A DNA stretch of 15,752 nt, taken from Solidesulfovibrio magneticus. GTDB lineage: Bacteria > Desulfobacterota > Desulfovibrionia > Desulfovibrionales > Desulfovibrionaceae. Shown piece after piece: positions 6,754 through 14,393 of this stretch. The notes beneath the pieces are model-generated. The model saw nothing but the letters and a program-made list of their open reading frames with translations. It did not search any database and was not told the DNA's origin. The position numbers and the translations under genes are program-made. The stretch is taken from assembly GCA_002482565.1 (NCBI GenBank), contig DLGG01000057.1, forward strand, positions 1 to 15,752, read 5' to 3'. Positions within the stretch are counted from its first letter, which is position 1. Every line of letters starts with the position of its first letter.

Positions 6754-6826
6754 GCCTCCGGCGGCCAGGAGAGGCGCTGCCTCTCCTGGACCTCTCCGCC
6801 GGGGGCCTGAGGCCCCCGGCCCCCCC
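6754..6826 (+). repeat. Hairpin repeat copy A (composite, two stems)
   Basis: The box GCCTCCGGCGG (6754-6764) is followed by an 11-bp stem (CCAGGAGAGGC 6765-6775, loop GCT, partner 6779-6789), then ACCTCTCC, which repeats part of the right arm. A second 9-bp stem (CCGGGGGCC 6799-6807, loop TGA, partner 6811-6819) is identical to copies B and D and is followed by seven Cs. It lies between the convergent Nudix and suhB-like genes and may act as a bidirectional terminator. Confidence 0.7.
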
Positions 6827-6838
6827 ATATGGGGATAG

Positions 6839-7627
6839 TCAATCGGCCAGCAAGGCCAGCATGGGGGCGTGGAGCGCGCCGTTGGTGGCCAGTATGCGGA
6901 AATCGCCCAGATGGTACGGCCCGTCCGGACGATAGCTCCCCACCCTGCCCCCGGCCTCGGCCACAAGCAGCGCCCCGGCCGCCACGTCCCAGGGATTAAG
7001 CGCCAGTTCATAGAAGGCGTCGAACCGCCCGGCAGCCACGTAAGCCAAATCCAGGGCGGCCGAACCCGGCCGGCGGATGCCTTGGGTCTCGGCCAGCATG
7101 ATCCGCAAATCGGCCATGATCTCGTCGAGATTTTCGCGAATGGCATAGGGAAAGCCCGTGGCCACCAGGGCCGCTTCGGGCCGGTCGTTCCCCGAAACCC
7201 GAATGGGCTCGCCGTTGCAGAACGCGCCGATCCCCTTGCCGGCCGTGAAGCACTGGCCAAGCATCGGCGCGTTGACGCAGCCGACCACCGGCTCCTGGCC
7301 GTCGTACAGCGCCACCGACGTGCAGACAAACGGAAACCCATGGGCAAAATTCGTGGTGCCGTCCACCGGATCGATGATCCAGGTCAACCCCGACAGCACG
7401 GTCTTGGCGGCGGTCTCCTCGGCCAGGAAAGCGGCCTCGGGCAACACCCGGGCCAGGGCTTCCTTCAGACCCTCCTCCACAGCCAGATCCGTGGCCGTGA
7501 CCAGATCGATGCGGCCCTTGTGGCGTACGTCGCGCGGGGCGTCCCAATCGGCCCTGATGCGCTCGCCGGCCGCCAAGACCGCCTGCCGCACGGCTTCCAT
7601 CAGACGTGCTGTTTCCGTCGTCGTCAT
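6839..7627 (-). CDS. suhB: Inositol-1-monophosphatase family protein
   Basis: 262 residues, the usual length for the Mg2+-dependent inositol monophosphatase family, which dephosphorylates inositol-1-phosphate and sometimes fructose-1,6-bisphosphate or related sugars. Metal-binding motifs are complete: AEET (Glu70), DPVDGTTNFAHGFP (Asp86, Asp89) and the C-terminal signature NPWDVAAGALLVAEAGG (Asp214). In E. coli SuhB also assists rRNA antitermination; whether that applies here cannot be judged. AAGGA lies about 10 bases before ATG 7627. It is 186 bases from the mreB stop on the same strand, with a hairpin repeat and a long imperfect stem between them, so it is probably transcribed separately. 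The gene symbol denotes the family, not a proven function. Confidence 0.92.
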   Translation of the reverse strand: MTTTETARLMEAVRQAVLAAGERIRADWDAPRDVRHKGRIDLVTATDLAVEEGLKEALARVLPEAAFLAEETAAKTVLSGLTWIIDPVDGTTNFAHGFPFVCTSVALYDGQEPVVGCVNAPMLGQCFTAGKGIGAFCNGEPIRVSGNDRPEAALVATGFPYAIRENLDEIMADLRIMLAETQGIRRPGSAALDLAYVAAGRFDAFYELALNPWDVAAGALLVAEAGGRVGSYRPDGPYHLGDFRILATNGALHAPMLALLAD

Positions 7628-7660
7628 GGGTGGTTGTCCTTGTTGGGGAGGAGAAAGAAT

Positions 7661-7699
7661 GCCTCCGGCGGCCGGGGGCCTGAGGCCCCCGGACCCCCC
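7661..7699 (+). repeat. Hairpin repeat copy B
   Basis: The box GCCTCCGGCGG (7661-7671) runs into a 9-bp stem, CCGGGGGCC (7672-7680), loop TGA, partner 7684-7692, then ACCCCCC. It lies 33 bases upstream of the suhB-like start, in the orientation opposite to that gene. The stem and loop are identical to copy D and to the second stem of copy A. Confidence 0.7.
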
Positions 7700-7724
7700 A
7701 AATGGTTAAAGGGGGGCTGCTGGA

Positions 7725-7771
7725 GCGGGCGGAAGTGGCCAAGGGGAGAAACTTACCGGGGCCACGCCCGC
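7725..7771 (-). other. Imperfect hairpin downstream of mreB
   Basis: GCGGGCG (7725-7731) pairs with CGCCCGC (7765-7771) and TGGCC (7736-7740) with GGCCA (7760-7764), with a 4-base bulge on one side. It starts about 40 bases after the mreB stop in the direction of transcription. No run of Ts follows, so it could stabilise the mRNA 3' end or assist factor-dependent termination rather than be an intrinsic terminator. Confidence 0.35.
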
Positions 7772-7813
7772 GCTTCGGACGATCTGCCGCAGACCATGCG
7801 ACGCGGCGAAGCA

Positions 7814-8839
7814 TTAATTGATGAAGACGTCCTTGAAGCGATCCCGGTCAACCATGGAGCGGCCGGTGCCGCGCACCACCGTGGTGAGCGGATCGTCGTC
7901 GAGGACCACCGTGAGATTGGTTTCCTGGCTGATGCGCTGATCCAGCCCGGCCAGAAGCGCTCCGCCGCCGGCCAGGAGCAGGCCGTTCTTGGCGATGTCG
8001 GCCACCAGCTCGGGCGGCGTTTTCTCCAGCGCCTTCATGGCGGCGCTGACGATGATGTTGACCGGCTCGCGGATGGCTTCGCGCACCTGCTCGTCGGTGA
8101 TGGTCACCGTGGTCGGCGTGCCGTCGATGAGCGACTTGCCCGAAACTTCCATGGAGCGCGGCTCGGGCAGGGGCATGGCCGAACCGATGCGGATCTTGAT
8201 CTCCTCGGCCATGTTTTCGCCGATGAGCAGCTGGAACTCATCCTGGACGTAGCGCTGAACGGTCTCGTTGAGTTCGTCGCCGGCCACGCGCACGGACTCG
8301 GCGTAGGCGATGGCGGAAAGCGAGATGACGGCCACTTCGGTGGTGCCGCCGCCGATGTCCACCACCATGTTGCCCGAGGGCCGGTCAATGGGCAGGCCCG
8401 CGCCGATGGCCGCGGCCATGGGCTCCTCCACCAGCTTGACCTCGCGCGCGCCGGCCATCTGGGCCGACTCGACCACGGCGCGCTTTTCGACCTGGGTGAT
8501 GCCGGTGGGCACGCAGATGACCATCTTGGGCTTGGCGTAGCGGAAACCGGTCAGCACCTTGCGCACGAAAAAGGCGATCATGGCCCGGGTGACGTCGAAG
8601 TCGGCGATGACGCCGTCCTTCATGGGACGGATGGCCCGGATGCGCTCAGGGGTGCGGCCAAGGTATTCCTTGGCCTCGGCGCCCACGGCAATGAGTTCGT
8701 CGGTGCGGGTGTCGATGGCCACCACCGAGGGCTCAGCCAGCACGATGCCGTCCTGGGCGGTATAGAGCAGCGTATTGGCCGTGCCGAGGTCCATGGCCAG
8801 GTCCTTGCCGAGGAACCGAAACAGTTTCGTGAAAAACAT
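7814..8839 (-). CDS. mreB: Rod shape-determining protein MreB (stand-alone copy)
   Basis: A 341-residue bacterial actin that forms filaments under the inner membrane and guides lateral cell-wall synthesis. Actin-fold nucleotide motifs are intact: phosphate 1 DLGTANT (17-23), VPTG (110-113), EEPMAAAIGAG (138-148), phosphate 2 DIGGGTTE (161-168) and LLAGGGALLAG near 305. The N-terminus MFFTKLFRFLGKD is hydrophobic and amphipathic, as expected for direct membrane contact. I chose ATG 8839 by family alignment; GAG lies 7 bases upstream. ATG 8902 would add 21 residues with no ribosome site. mreC, mreD, mrdA and mrdB are not adjacent, so this may be a separately located main copy or a paralogue. 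It follows the GAF gene by 87 bases on the same strand. Confidence 0.93.
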   Translation of the reverse strand: MFFTKLFRFLGKDLAMDLGTANTLLYTAQDGIVLAEPSVVAIDTRTDELIAVGAEAKEYLGRTPERIRAIRPMKDGVIADFDVTRAMIAFFVRKVLTGFRYAKPKMVICVPTGITQVEKRAVVESAQMAGAREVKLVEEPMAAAIGAGLPIDRPSGNMVVDIGGGTTEVAVISLSAIAYAESVRVAGDELNETVQRYVQDEFQLLIGENMAEEIKIRIGSAMPLPEPRSMEVSGKSLIDGTPTTVTITDEQVREAIREPVNIIVSAAMKALEKTPPELVADIAKNGLLLAGGGALLAGLDQRISQETNLTVVLDDDPLTTVVRGTGRSMVDRDRFKDVFIN

Positions 8840-8926
8840 GCCCACACTCGCGTTGGCGTTCGAAAGAAAGGGGGACGGCCCATTGCCGGACAATTGGCCC
8901 ATGGTAGATGGGCGCGGCCGAAAAGT

Positions 8927-9898
8927 CTACGCCGAAGGGCTGCCGAGACGGGTACGCAGGTGCAGGTTTTCCAGAAACAAGGCCAGGCTTTCCGAGACCA
9001 TGCCGACGAAAGTTTTGAGGTCTTCGGCCACGGGCAGGGGCCGGGGATCGGCCAGGGTGAGCACGGCCCGGGTCTTTTTGGAAAAGGCGATGGGCAGACA
9101 AATGACGCTTTTGCAATCGATGGTTGCCACGTCGAGGCCGAAAAGCGGCAGCCGGCTGGCCTCGTCCTTTTCGCCGGTATAAACCGGGGTGTTGTTTTTA
9201 AACACCCAGCCGACCAGGCCCTGGCCCACGGAAAACCGGCCGGGCACGTCGCGGCCGCCCAGAAACGGGCTTTCGCTCACGCCTTCCAGGAAATACGAAC
9301 GCCCCGATTCGTCGCGCACGGCCAGGATGGCGTGGCGAAAGCCGGCCGCCTCGGCCAGGATCGACAGAAACGCCTCACGAAAGGCGGCCCATTTGGGATG
9401 GGTCTTGTGCAGCAGGGCGATGCGCTGGTGGGCCTTGTAAAAACCGTGCTCGACCAGGCTTTGGGCCACTTCCCGGCTGCGGGCCAGGTGGTTGCCGGCC
9501 AGTTGCGCGAACTGCGACAGGATCTTGAGGTCTTTTTCGACAAAGGCGTAGGTTTTGCGGGTGTCGATGCACAGCGCCCCGCCGGTGGCCGGCACGGGAT
9601 GGCCCATAAACGCCCGTATGCGCTCCTCTTCACCGCCTCGGTAATAGCCCAGAACCCCGCGCTGTTGGTCGAAGTTGCTGATTAAAAGCGGTTTTTTCTC
9701 GCGGATGATCCAGCCGACCAGCCCCTGGCCCGGAGCGATGGCGGCCTCGCGATTGAGTGCCTCGCCCAGGCTGAACGCGGCCGCCGCCCGGCACACCCCG
9801 GGTTCGGCCGGATCGGGCAAAAACAGCACGGCCGAATAGGCATCGAAGACGTTGCCGACAATGTCGAGCAGTTGCTCGTAAAAGGCGGTCTGCTGCAT
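8927..9898 (-). CDS. Tandem GAF-domain protein
   Basis: A 323-residue soluble protein with two GAF-type sensory domains (about 1-140 and 165-312). Each carries the internal signature GQGLVGW followed by a strand (57-75 and 225-243), so the halves look like duplicates. No kinase, cyclase, EAL, HTH or transmembrane segment is visible, so it is a sensor or adaptor without its own output domain. GAF domains bind small ligands such as cyclic nucleotides, tetrapyrroles or formate; the ligand cannot be read here. Cysteines are few and no clear heme motif is seen. ATG 9898 is the first start in frame, with only a weak ribosome site. It is the first gene of a probable unit with mreB, which suggests a link to cell shape or envelope state; that link is inference. 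Confidence 0.85.
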   Translation of the reverse strand: MQQTAFYEQLLDIVGNVFDAYSAVLFLPDPAEPGVCRAAAAFSLGEALNREAAIAPGQGLVGWIIREKKPLLISNFDQQRGVLGYYRGGEEERIRAFMGHPVPATGGALCIDTRKTYAFVEKDLKILSQFAQLAGNHLARSREVAQSLVEHGFYKAHQRIALLHKTHPKWAAFREAFLSILAEAAGFRHAILAVRDESGRSYFLEGVSESPFLGGRDVPGRFSVGQGLVGWVFKNNTPVYTGEKDEASRLPLFGLDVATIDCKSVICLPIAFSKKTRAVLTLADPRPLPVAEDLKTFVGMVSESLALFLENLHLRTRLGSPSA

Positions 9899-10212
9899 GG
9901 CGGCCGGTGTCTCGCTTGCAAAAAGCCGGCGGGCTTTTCCAACTACGGATTATAAATTCAGCTTGTTAAGCGGCATCATGGCAACTCGGGCCCGGCCCAA
10001 GGCCGCCCGGGCAACGGCCGCCCCCAAAGAGGCTTCCGTCTTGGGCGCACCTTACGGAGACGGACCGCCTGCGTCAAATCGTTCACCCCGCGTAACCTCC
10101 ACCGCCTCTGTGGGGCTTTATTCTAAATGGATATTAGGCTAGGAAAGGGTTTTCGGCAGCGGCGGCCAGCCCGCCCGCGGCCGCCAACCGCCACCCCGCC
10201 CACGGAGCGGCC
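9899..10212. promoter_or_regulatory. Divergent intergenic region between the GAF gene and the 585-residue gene
   Basis: No gene is seen in these 314 bases. On the minus strand a perfect TATAAT (9954-9949) lies about 50 bases before the GAF start, but no good -35 is spaced with it. Between it and the start codon is a 7-bp hairpin (AAAAGCC/GGCTTTT, 9921-9938) ending in Ts on the minus strand, a possible leader attenuator. On the other side a hairpin with GGCGGCC (10161-10167) and GGCCGCC (10179-10185) lies 27 bases before ATG 10213. A clear plus-strand promoter was not found; AT-rich bases around 10118-10137 are the likeliest site. Confidence 0.4.
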
Positions 10213-11970
10213 ATGATTTTCGACTGGACGACCGCCTTTTCCCAGGTTCCTGAAGCCCCTTTCCTCGACGGCCAGCACCGCGCCAGGGAAGGGGAAATTC
10301 TGCGCGTCCAGACCCTGCCCGACCTGCGCCGTTTCCTCGACTGGATCCACATCAAGCAGTGCCTGCTCAAACCCTATGCCGAGCATTCCAACTACCCGGT
10401 GGTGGATTTCCGCGAGCTGCTTCCTTCGTTTGAGGCCGACGCCTACGAATACAAGGAGCTGCCGGGCTTTTCCATGGTCGCCCTGGCCCGGCCGCTCAAA
10501 TACTTCCAGGAAATCTTCCAGTACGACATCCTGCACTGCCTGCTGGATTACGCCGACGAAAAATACCGCGACCAATGTCCGCTGGAATCCTCGATTTTCG
10601 GCCAGAACATCCGCACGTTCTGCGCCCACCTGCCCAAGTCCAGCCAGGACGCCTTCCGCACCCGTTTTTCTGAGACCGACGTCACGAGCCTGGAGAACTA
10701 CGCCGCCCTGCTCCCCACCATCCTCGACATGGATCGGGCCCACGTGCTGTCCATGGACAGCCAAAACGACTTCTACCTCTCCGGCGTCTACTGCTCGTTC
10801 CCGTCCTACCTCGACACCGAACTCAAGCGGTTTGGCCTGAACATCAAGAAATTCGCCGTGGGCGACGACCGGCGCTACGAGCGGCATCGCGGCTTCGTCT
10901 ACCAGTTTCTCATGGAGCTTTACGGCTTCCCCATCGTGTCCGAGCGGCGCACCTCGTCGGCGCTTTTCGCCCGCCGGCTGTTCCGCATGGGCGAGAAATT
11001 CCTGGTCCGCGTCCTTGGCCAGACCGACCGGGCCATCACCACGCTCTACTCCCATCCGGACGCGCGCTTTTATCCGCGCGTGGAAAAAATCGCCCTGGTG
11101 GCCGTGGACAAGTCCCAGACCGAGGCGGTCAAGGCCCTGGCCGAAGGCGGCTACTTCATCGACCCCGACCGCCGGGTGGTCATCACCCGGGTGGTCTACC
11201 GCCAGCACAAGTACGACCCCAACAACGTGCGCCAGGACCGCGCCCTGTCCGTGGCCTCCCAGGAGGTCATCCACCCCCTGACCGGCCGCAGCTACTATCG
11301 CCTCAACCTCGTCAAGGACACCTACAGCCTGTTTTTGCGCTTAAACGACATCGTGCGCGGCGAATATTCCGGTCGCATCGTCTACAAGCGCAACGAGATC
11401 GTGGAAAATACCGACACCCACGAAAAAAAGCTCAAGTTCCTTTACGCCTGGCTGTCCAAGCACCAGCGCCGCATCATCGGCTACTCCGACGATTTCTATT
11501 CCAACGTGGTTAAGGTCCTCGACAACTACCTCTTAAGCGCCGACCACTACGACGACTTCAGTAACATGCGCGACGTCTACCAGGAAGTCTGGAGCAAATA
11601 CAGCTACATCCAGCAGGCCAGAAAGGTGAAGATGCTCGAAGACCTGCAAGACCGCAACTACAAGGGCGAGCGGCTCACCTACGCCAAAATGCTGGCTATC
11701 TTTACGGAAGTCCTCAACGACCTCAAGTTCGAGATCGTCAACTATTTCGACGCTCTGGTCGAGCGGGTCCTGTCCCTTGGCGACATGATTTTAAACGACA
11801 GCTACCTGCTTCGGACCTACATCCGCAAAAAGGACCTGGATCTTTCGCCCTACGGCCTGACCGTCAAGAAGACCTACGGCCGGCTGGTGGCCCTGCTCGA
11901 CGAGTTCCGCATGATCCGCAAGGCCAAGAAAGAACAGGGCATCGTCCTGCCCCTGGTGGCCCAGAGCTGA
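10213..11970 (+). CDS. Conserved-looking hypothetical protein, 585 residues
   Basis: I do not recognise this family. The protein is soluble by inspection, with no signal peptide or membrane helix, rich in Tyr, Leu, Arg and Asp, and mostly helical in pattern. The N-terminal half (about 1-330) has many aromatic residues, for example YPVVDFRELLPSF and HVLSMDSQNDFYLSGVYCSF. A middle segment (about 295-345) reads as alternating strands (KIALVAVDKSQ, DRRVVITRVVY). The C-terminal part (about 400-580) is helical and basic, with KHQRRIIGYSDDFYSN and ending KAKKEQGIVLPL. GGAG lies 6 bases before ATG 10213. Codon use matches the core genes around it, so it is a normal chromosomal gene. It heads the plus-strand series and is 177 bases from gcvT, so it is probably a single-gene unit. 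No function is proposed. Confidence 0.85.
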   Translation: MIFDWTTAFSQVPEAPFLDGQHRAREGEILRVQTLPDLRRFLDWIHIKQCLLKPYAEHSNYPVVDFRELLPSFEADAYEYKELPGFSMVALARPLKYFQEIFQYDILHCLLDYADEKYRDQCPLESSIFGQNIRTFCAHLPKSSQDAFRTRFSETDVTSLENYAALLPTILDMDRAHVLSMDSQNDFYLSGVYCSFPSYLDTELKRFGLNIKKFAVGDDRRYERHRGFVYQFLMELYGFPIVSERRTSSALFARRLFRMGEKFLVRVLGQTDRAITTLYSHPDARFYPRVEKIALVAVDKSQTEAVKALAEGGYFIDPDRRVVITRVVYRQHKYDPNNVRQDRALSVASQEVIHPLTGRSYYRLNLVKDTYSLFLRLNDIVRGEYSGRIVYKRNEIVENTDTHEKKLKFLYAWLSKHQRRIIGYSDDFYSNVVKVLDNYLLSADHYDDFSNMRDVYQEVWSKYSYIQQARKVKMLEDLQDRNYKGERLTYAKMLAIFTEVLNDLKFEIVNYFDALVERVLSLGDMILNDSYLLRTYIRKKDLDLSPYGLTVKKTYGRLVALLDEFRMIRKAKKEQGIVLPLVAQS

Positions 11971-12147
11971 CGCTTCCTTTATAACACAACTATGGTTGTA
12001 TTATAAAATATATGGCTAAGCAAACATGTTGCTTGTTGCATTGTTTCACTTCGCAACTGCAATCGGAATACAACCTGACCGGCGGCCCGGCCGCCGTACA
12101 CCCTTGACGTCGGAACGCCGTTTCCGACAGACCCGGAGCCAATTGCC
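11971..12147 (+). promoter_or_regulatory. AT-rich leader with several dyads upstream of gcvT
   Basis: This is the most AT-rich stretch in the right half. A 10-bp inverted repeat with one mismatch (ATAACACAAC 11981-11990, loop TATG, GTTGTATTAT 11995-12004) is followed by AAGCAA/TTGCTT (12018-12034), a GC-rich near-palindrome (12080-12096) and a 7-bp hairpin GTCGGAA/TTCCGAC (12109-12128) ending 6 bases before the GGAG ribosome site. The first dyad overlaps -10-like TATAAA at 12002-12007 and could be an operator. None of this resembles the paired glycine riboswitch aptamers. Promoter position is uncertain. Confidence 0.4.
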
Positions 12148-13236
12148 GTGGAAAAGCCCATCCCCACTCCCCTGACCGACTGGAACCGCGAGCACGGAGC
12201 CAAGATGGTCCCCTTCGCCGGCTTCGACATGCCGGTGCAGTACACCTCCATCCTGGCCGAACACGAGCAGACCCGCAAAAAAGCCGCCGTCTTCGACATC
12301 TGCCACATGGGCGAATTCACCCTGTCCGGCGACGGCGCGGCCCAGGCCCTGGGCAAGGCCGTCACCCACGACCTGGCCACCCTGGCCCCGGGCAAATGCC
12401 GCTACGGCTTTCTCCTCAATGAAGAAGGCGGCGTCATCGACGACCTCATCATCTATTGCCTGGGCCTGGACGACTACATGCTGGTGGTCAACGGCTCGCG
12501 CATCGTCGTGGATTTCGAGACGATCAAGGGCCGGCTGCCGGCCGGCTCGAACTTCCGCAACGTCTCGGCCGAGACGGCCAAGATCGACCTGCAAGGCCCG
12601 CTGGCCTTCGAGGTGCTGCGCGACCGCCTGCCCGGCGATTTTTCGGGTCTTAAATACTTCAACTTCGTCTGGACCGACTTCCAGGGCGCCAAGATGATGG
12701 TCAGCCGCACCGGCTACACCGGCGAGTTGGGCTACGAGCTGTTCCTGCCGGCCAGCCAGGCCGTGGCCTTGTGGGAGGCCATCACGGCCGATCCGCGCGT
12801 TGCCCCGGCCGGCCTTGGCGCGCGCGACACCATCCGCCTGGAAATGGGCTATCCCCTCTACGGCCAGGACCTCGACGAGGAGCACACCCCGGCCGAGGCC
12901 GGCTACGGCTGGCTGCTCACCTCCCCGGCCGACTACGTCGGCAAGGGCAAGGCCGCCGGCCTGCGCCAGAAGCTCATCGGCCTGGAGATCCCCGGCCGCC
13001 GCAGCGCCCGCCACGGCGACGCCGTCTGCGACAAATCCGGCAAGACCGTCGGCGTGGTCACCAGCGCCTCGTTTGCCCCCAGCCTTGGCCACGCCGTGGC
13101 CCTGGCCTACGTGGACGCCTCGGCCGCCGAGGCCAAAGACTTCGTGGTCAAGGCCGCCCGGGTCGAACTGCCGGCCACGCGCCGCGATCTGCCGTTCTAC
13201 AAGGACGGCACGGCCAGAAAGGCGATCACGGGGTAG
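12148..13236 (+). CDS. gcvT: Aminomethyltransferase, glycine cleavage system T protein
   Basis: 362 residues, as expected for the T protein, which takes the aminomethyl group from lipoylated H protein and transfers the one-carbon unit to tetrahydrofolate with release of ammonia. Family motifs are present: FAGFDMPVQY (23-32), HMGEF (53-57), GGVIDDLIIY (94-103) with the conserved Asp pair 98-99, SRTGYTGELGYELF (186-199), GLGARDTIRLEMGYPLYGQD (222-241) and the C-terminal barrel GKTVGVVTSASFAPSLG. The start is GTG 12148 with GGAG 9 bases upstream. No gcvH, gcvP or lpd is adjacent, so the rest of the system must lie elsewhere. It ends in hairpin repeat C. A GcvT-like folate enzyme of other specificity is possible but the match is close. 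Confidence 0.92.
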   Translation: MEKPIPTPLTDWNREHGAKMVPFAGFDMPVQYTSILAEHEQTRKKAAVFDICHMGEFTLSGDGAAQALGKAVTHDLATLAPGKCRYGFLLNEEGGVIDDLIIYCLGLDDYMLVVNGSRIVVDFETIKGRLPAGSNFRNVSAETAKIDLQGPLAFEVLRDRLPGDFSGLKYFNFVWTDFQGAKMMVSRTGYTGELGYELFLPASQAVALWEAITADPRVAPAGLGARDTIRLEMGYPLYGQDLDEEHTPAEAGYGWLLTSPADYVGKGKAAGLRQKLIGLEIPGRRSARHGDAVCDKSGKTVGVVTSASFAPSLGHAVALAYVDASAAEAKDFVVKAARVELPATRRDLPFYKDGTARKAITG

Positions 13237-13251
13237 CGAGAGAAAAGAGAT

Positions 13252-13288
13252 GCCTCCGGCGGCCGGGGGGATGATCCCCCCGGACCCC
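13252..13288 (+). repeat. Hairpin repeat copy C
   Basis: The box GCCTCCGGCGG (13252-13262) is followed by a 9-bp stem, CCGGGGGGA (13263-13271), loop TGA, partner TCCCCCCGG (13275-13283), then ACCCC. Compared with copies B and D the two innermost pairs are changed on both arms, so pairing is kept. It starts 16 bases after the gcvT stop and could end that transcript. Confidence 0.7.
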
Positions 13289-13399
13289 TGCGATAGAAGT
13301 CGGGGCCAGGACTTAGAGCATGATCGTGCGGCCGGGGGGCGTGCCTCTCGGCCGCTTTCATCACCGGACGCGGTTATAACGCCAGCCAAGGACTTTTTC

Positions 13400-14128
13400 G
13401 TGGGCCGACCCGACGCCTTTTTCATCCCGCCCGAGCAGTTTGCCGCGCCCTACGCCCTCACCGGCGGCGAGGCCGGCCACTGCGCCAAGGTGCTGCGCAA
13501 ACGCCCCGGCGAACTCGTGCGCGCCTTTGACGGCACGGGCCGCCACGGACTGTTTCGCATCGAAACCGTTGGCCGCGACCGGGTGGAGCTTGTTCCCGAA
13601 AGCCTTGAGGAAACGCCACTACCCACGCGGCGGCTGCATATCGCGGCCGGCTTTTCGCGCTCGGCCCGGCGTGACTTTTTTTTGGAGAAAGCCGTGGAAC
13701 TCGGCGCGGCCGGCATCCTTTTCTGGCAGGCCGAACGCACCCAGGGCAAAATGCCCGGCCAGCCCAAGGAAGCCTGGACGGCCGGACTGATCGCCGCCGC
13801 CAAACAGTGCGGCGCGGCGCTTTTGCCGACGCTGGCCTGCGTGCCGGGCGGCGCACCCGGACTGGCCCAAACCGGCGTGGCCTTCGCCCGCCGCTTCCTC
13901 CTTTGGGAAGACCCCACCGTGTCCCGGCCGCTGACGCCGGCCGATCTGGCGGCCAACGGCGACACCCTGTGCGTCGTCGGCCCGGAAGGCGGCTTCACCG
14001 ACGCCGAGGCCGCGACGCTCACAGCCGCCGGGTTTGTCCCGGTCACCCTCGGCCCGCGCGTGCTGCGCTGGGAGACCGCCGCCCTGACCGTGCTGGCCCT
14101 GGGTCTGGCGGCCGATGCGACGGGGTAA
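13400..14128 (+). CDS. rsmE: 16S rRNA (uracil-1498-N3)-methyltransferase RsmE
   Basis: 242 residues, the usual length for this SPOUT-class enzyme, which methylates U1498 of 16S rRNA in the decoding region of the assembled 30S subunit. An N-terminal PUA-like barrel (about 5-70, with GHCAKVLRKRPGELVRAFDG) precedes the knotted SPOUT domain (about 78-240). The AdoMet-binding knot is seen as VVGPEGGFTDAE (192-203) and TLGPRVLRWETAALT (216-230). EKAVELGAAGI (96-106) and AAAKQCGAALLP (132-143) are also family segments. The start is GTG 13400 with AAGGA 7 bases upstream; the frame stays open far upstream over gcvT, but only as an accident of GC-rich sequence. It lies between hairpin repeats C and D, which suggests separate transcription. 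Confidence 0.93.
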   Translation: MGRPDAFFIPPEQFAAPYALTGGEAGHCAKVLRKRPGELVRAFDGTGRHGLFRIETVGRDRVELVPESLEETPLPTRRLHIAAGFSRSARRDFFLEKAVELGAAGILFWQAERTQGKMPGQPKEAWTAGLIAAAKQCGAALLPTLACVPGGAPGLAQTGVAFARRFLLWEDPTVSRPLTPADLAANGDTLCVVGPEGGFTDAEAATLTAAGFVPVTLGPRVLRWETAALTVLALGLAADATG

Positions 14129-14148
14129 GGGGCGAGAAGTGAAGGGAA

Positions 14149-14187
14149 GCCTCCGGCGGCCGGGGGCCTGAGGCCCCCGGACCCCCC
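14149..14187 (+). repeat. Hairpin repeat copy D
   Basis: The box GCCTCCGGCGG (14149-14159) is followed by stem CCGGGGGCC (14160-14168), loop TGA, partner 14172-14180, then ACCCCCC. It begins 20 bases after the rsmE stop. It matches copy B from box to tail, with the same flank of purines (GAAGGGAA) on the left. Confidence 0.7.
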
Positions 14188-14393
14188 ATCTGGAGAAAGG
14201 TGTAAAGGGGTTTGGCGGGGATAGGCGTTTTATCGGTTGGAGAGCATCGATTGGACTTGACGGAGACCGCCGTTGTCCAGACACCAACGAGTCCCGACGC
14301 CTTGACGTGTTGCACGGAACGACAAAAGACGACCGCTGACCAATAACCTTCGCCAACCACTGCGGAGAACCTCCAGCCCGGCCCGCCCGAAAC
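14188..14393. other. Spacer between repeats D and E, no gene seen
   Basis: This 206-base stretch between rsmE and rarA holds no convincing reading frame, and its base composition is more even than that of the genes. Two TTGACG hexamers (near 14257 and 14302) are -35-like but have no matching -10 at normal spacing. The rarA promoter should lie here or between repeat E and the rarA start. Confidence 0.4.

Noticed and set aside
8840..8902. Longer MreB N-terminus starting at ATG 8902
   Set aside because: No ribosome site precedes it, and the added 21 residues do not belong to the family N-terminus, which begins with the hydrophobic MFFTKLF segment.
6869..9685. Very long plus-strand open frame (938 codons) opposite suhB, mreB and the GAF gene
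   Set aside because: It is antisense to three well-recognised genes and its translation is low-complexity Gly/His/Arg/Asp-rich sequence, typical of the mirror frame of GC-rich genes.
10123..11274. 383-codon minus-strand frame opposite the 585-residue gene
   Set aside because: The plus-strand gene has a good ribosome site and natural codon use; the antisense translation is His/Gly/Val-rich low-complexity sequence.
11971..12147. Glycine riboswitch before gcvT
   Set aside because: The paired aptamer core expected of the glycine riboswitch is not visible; only simple dyads are present.
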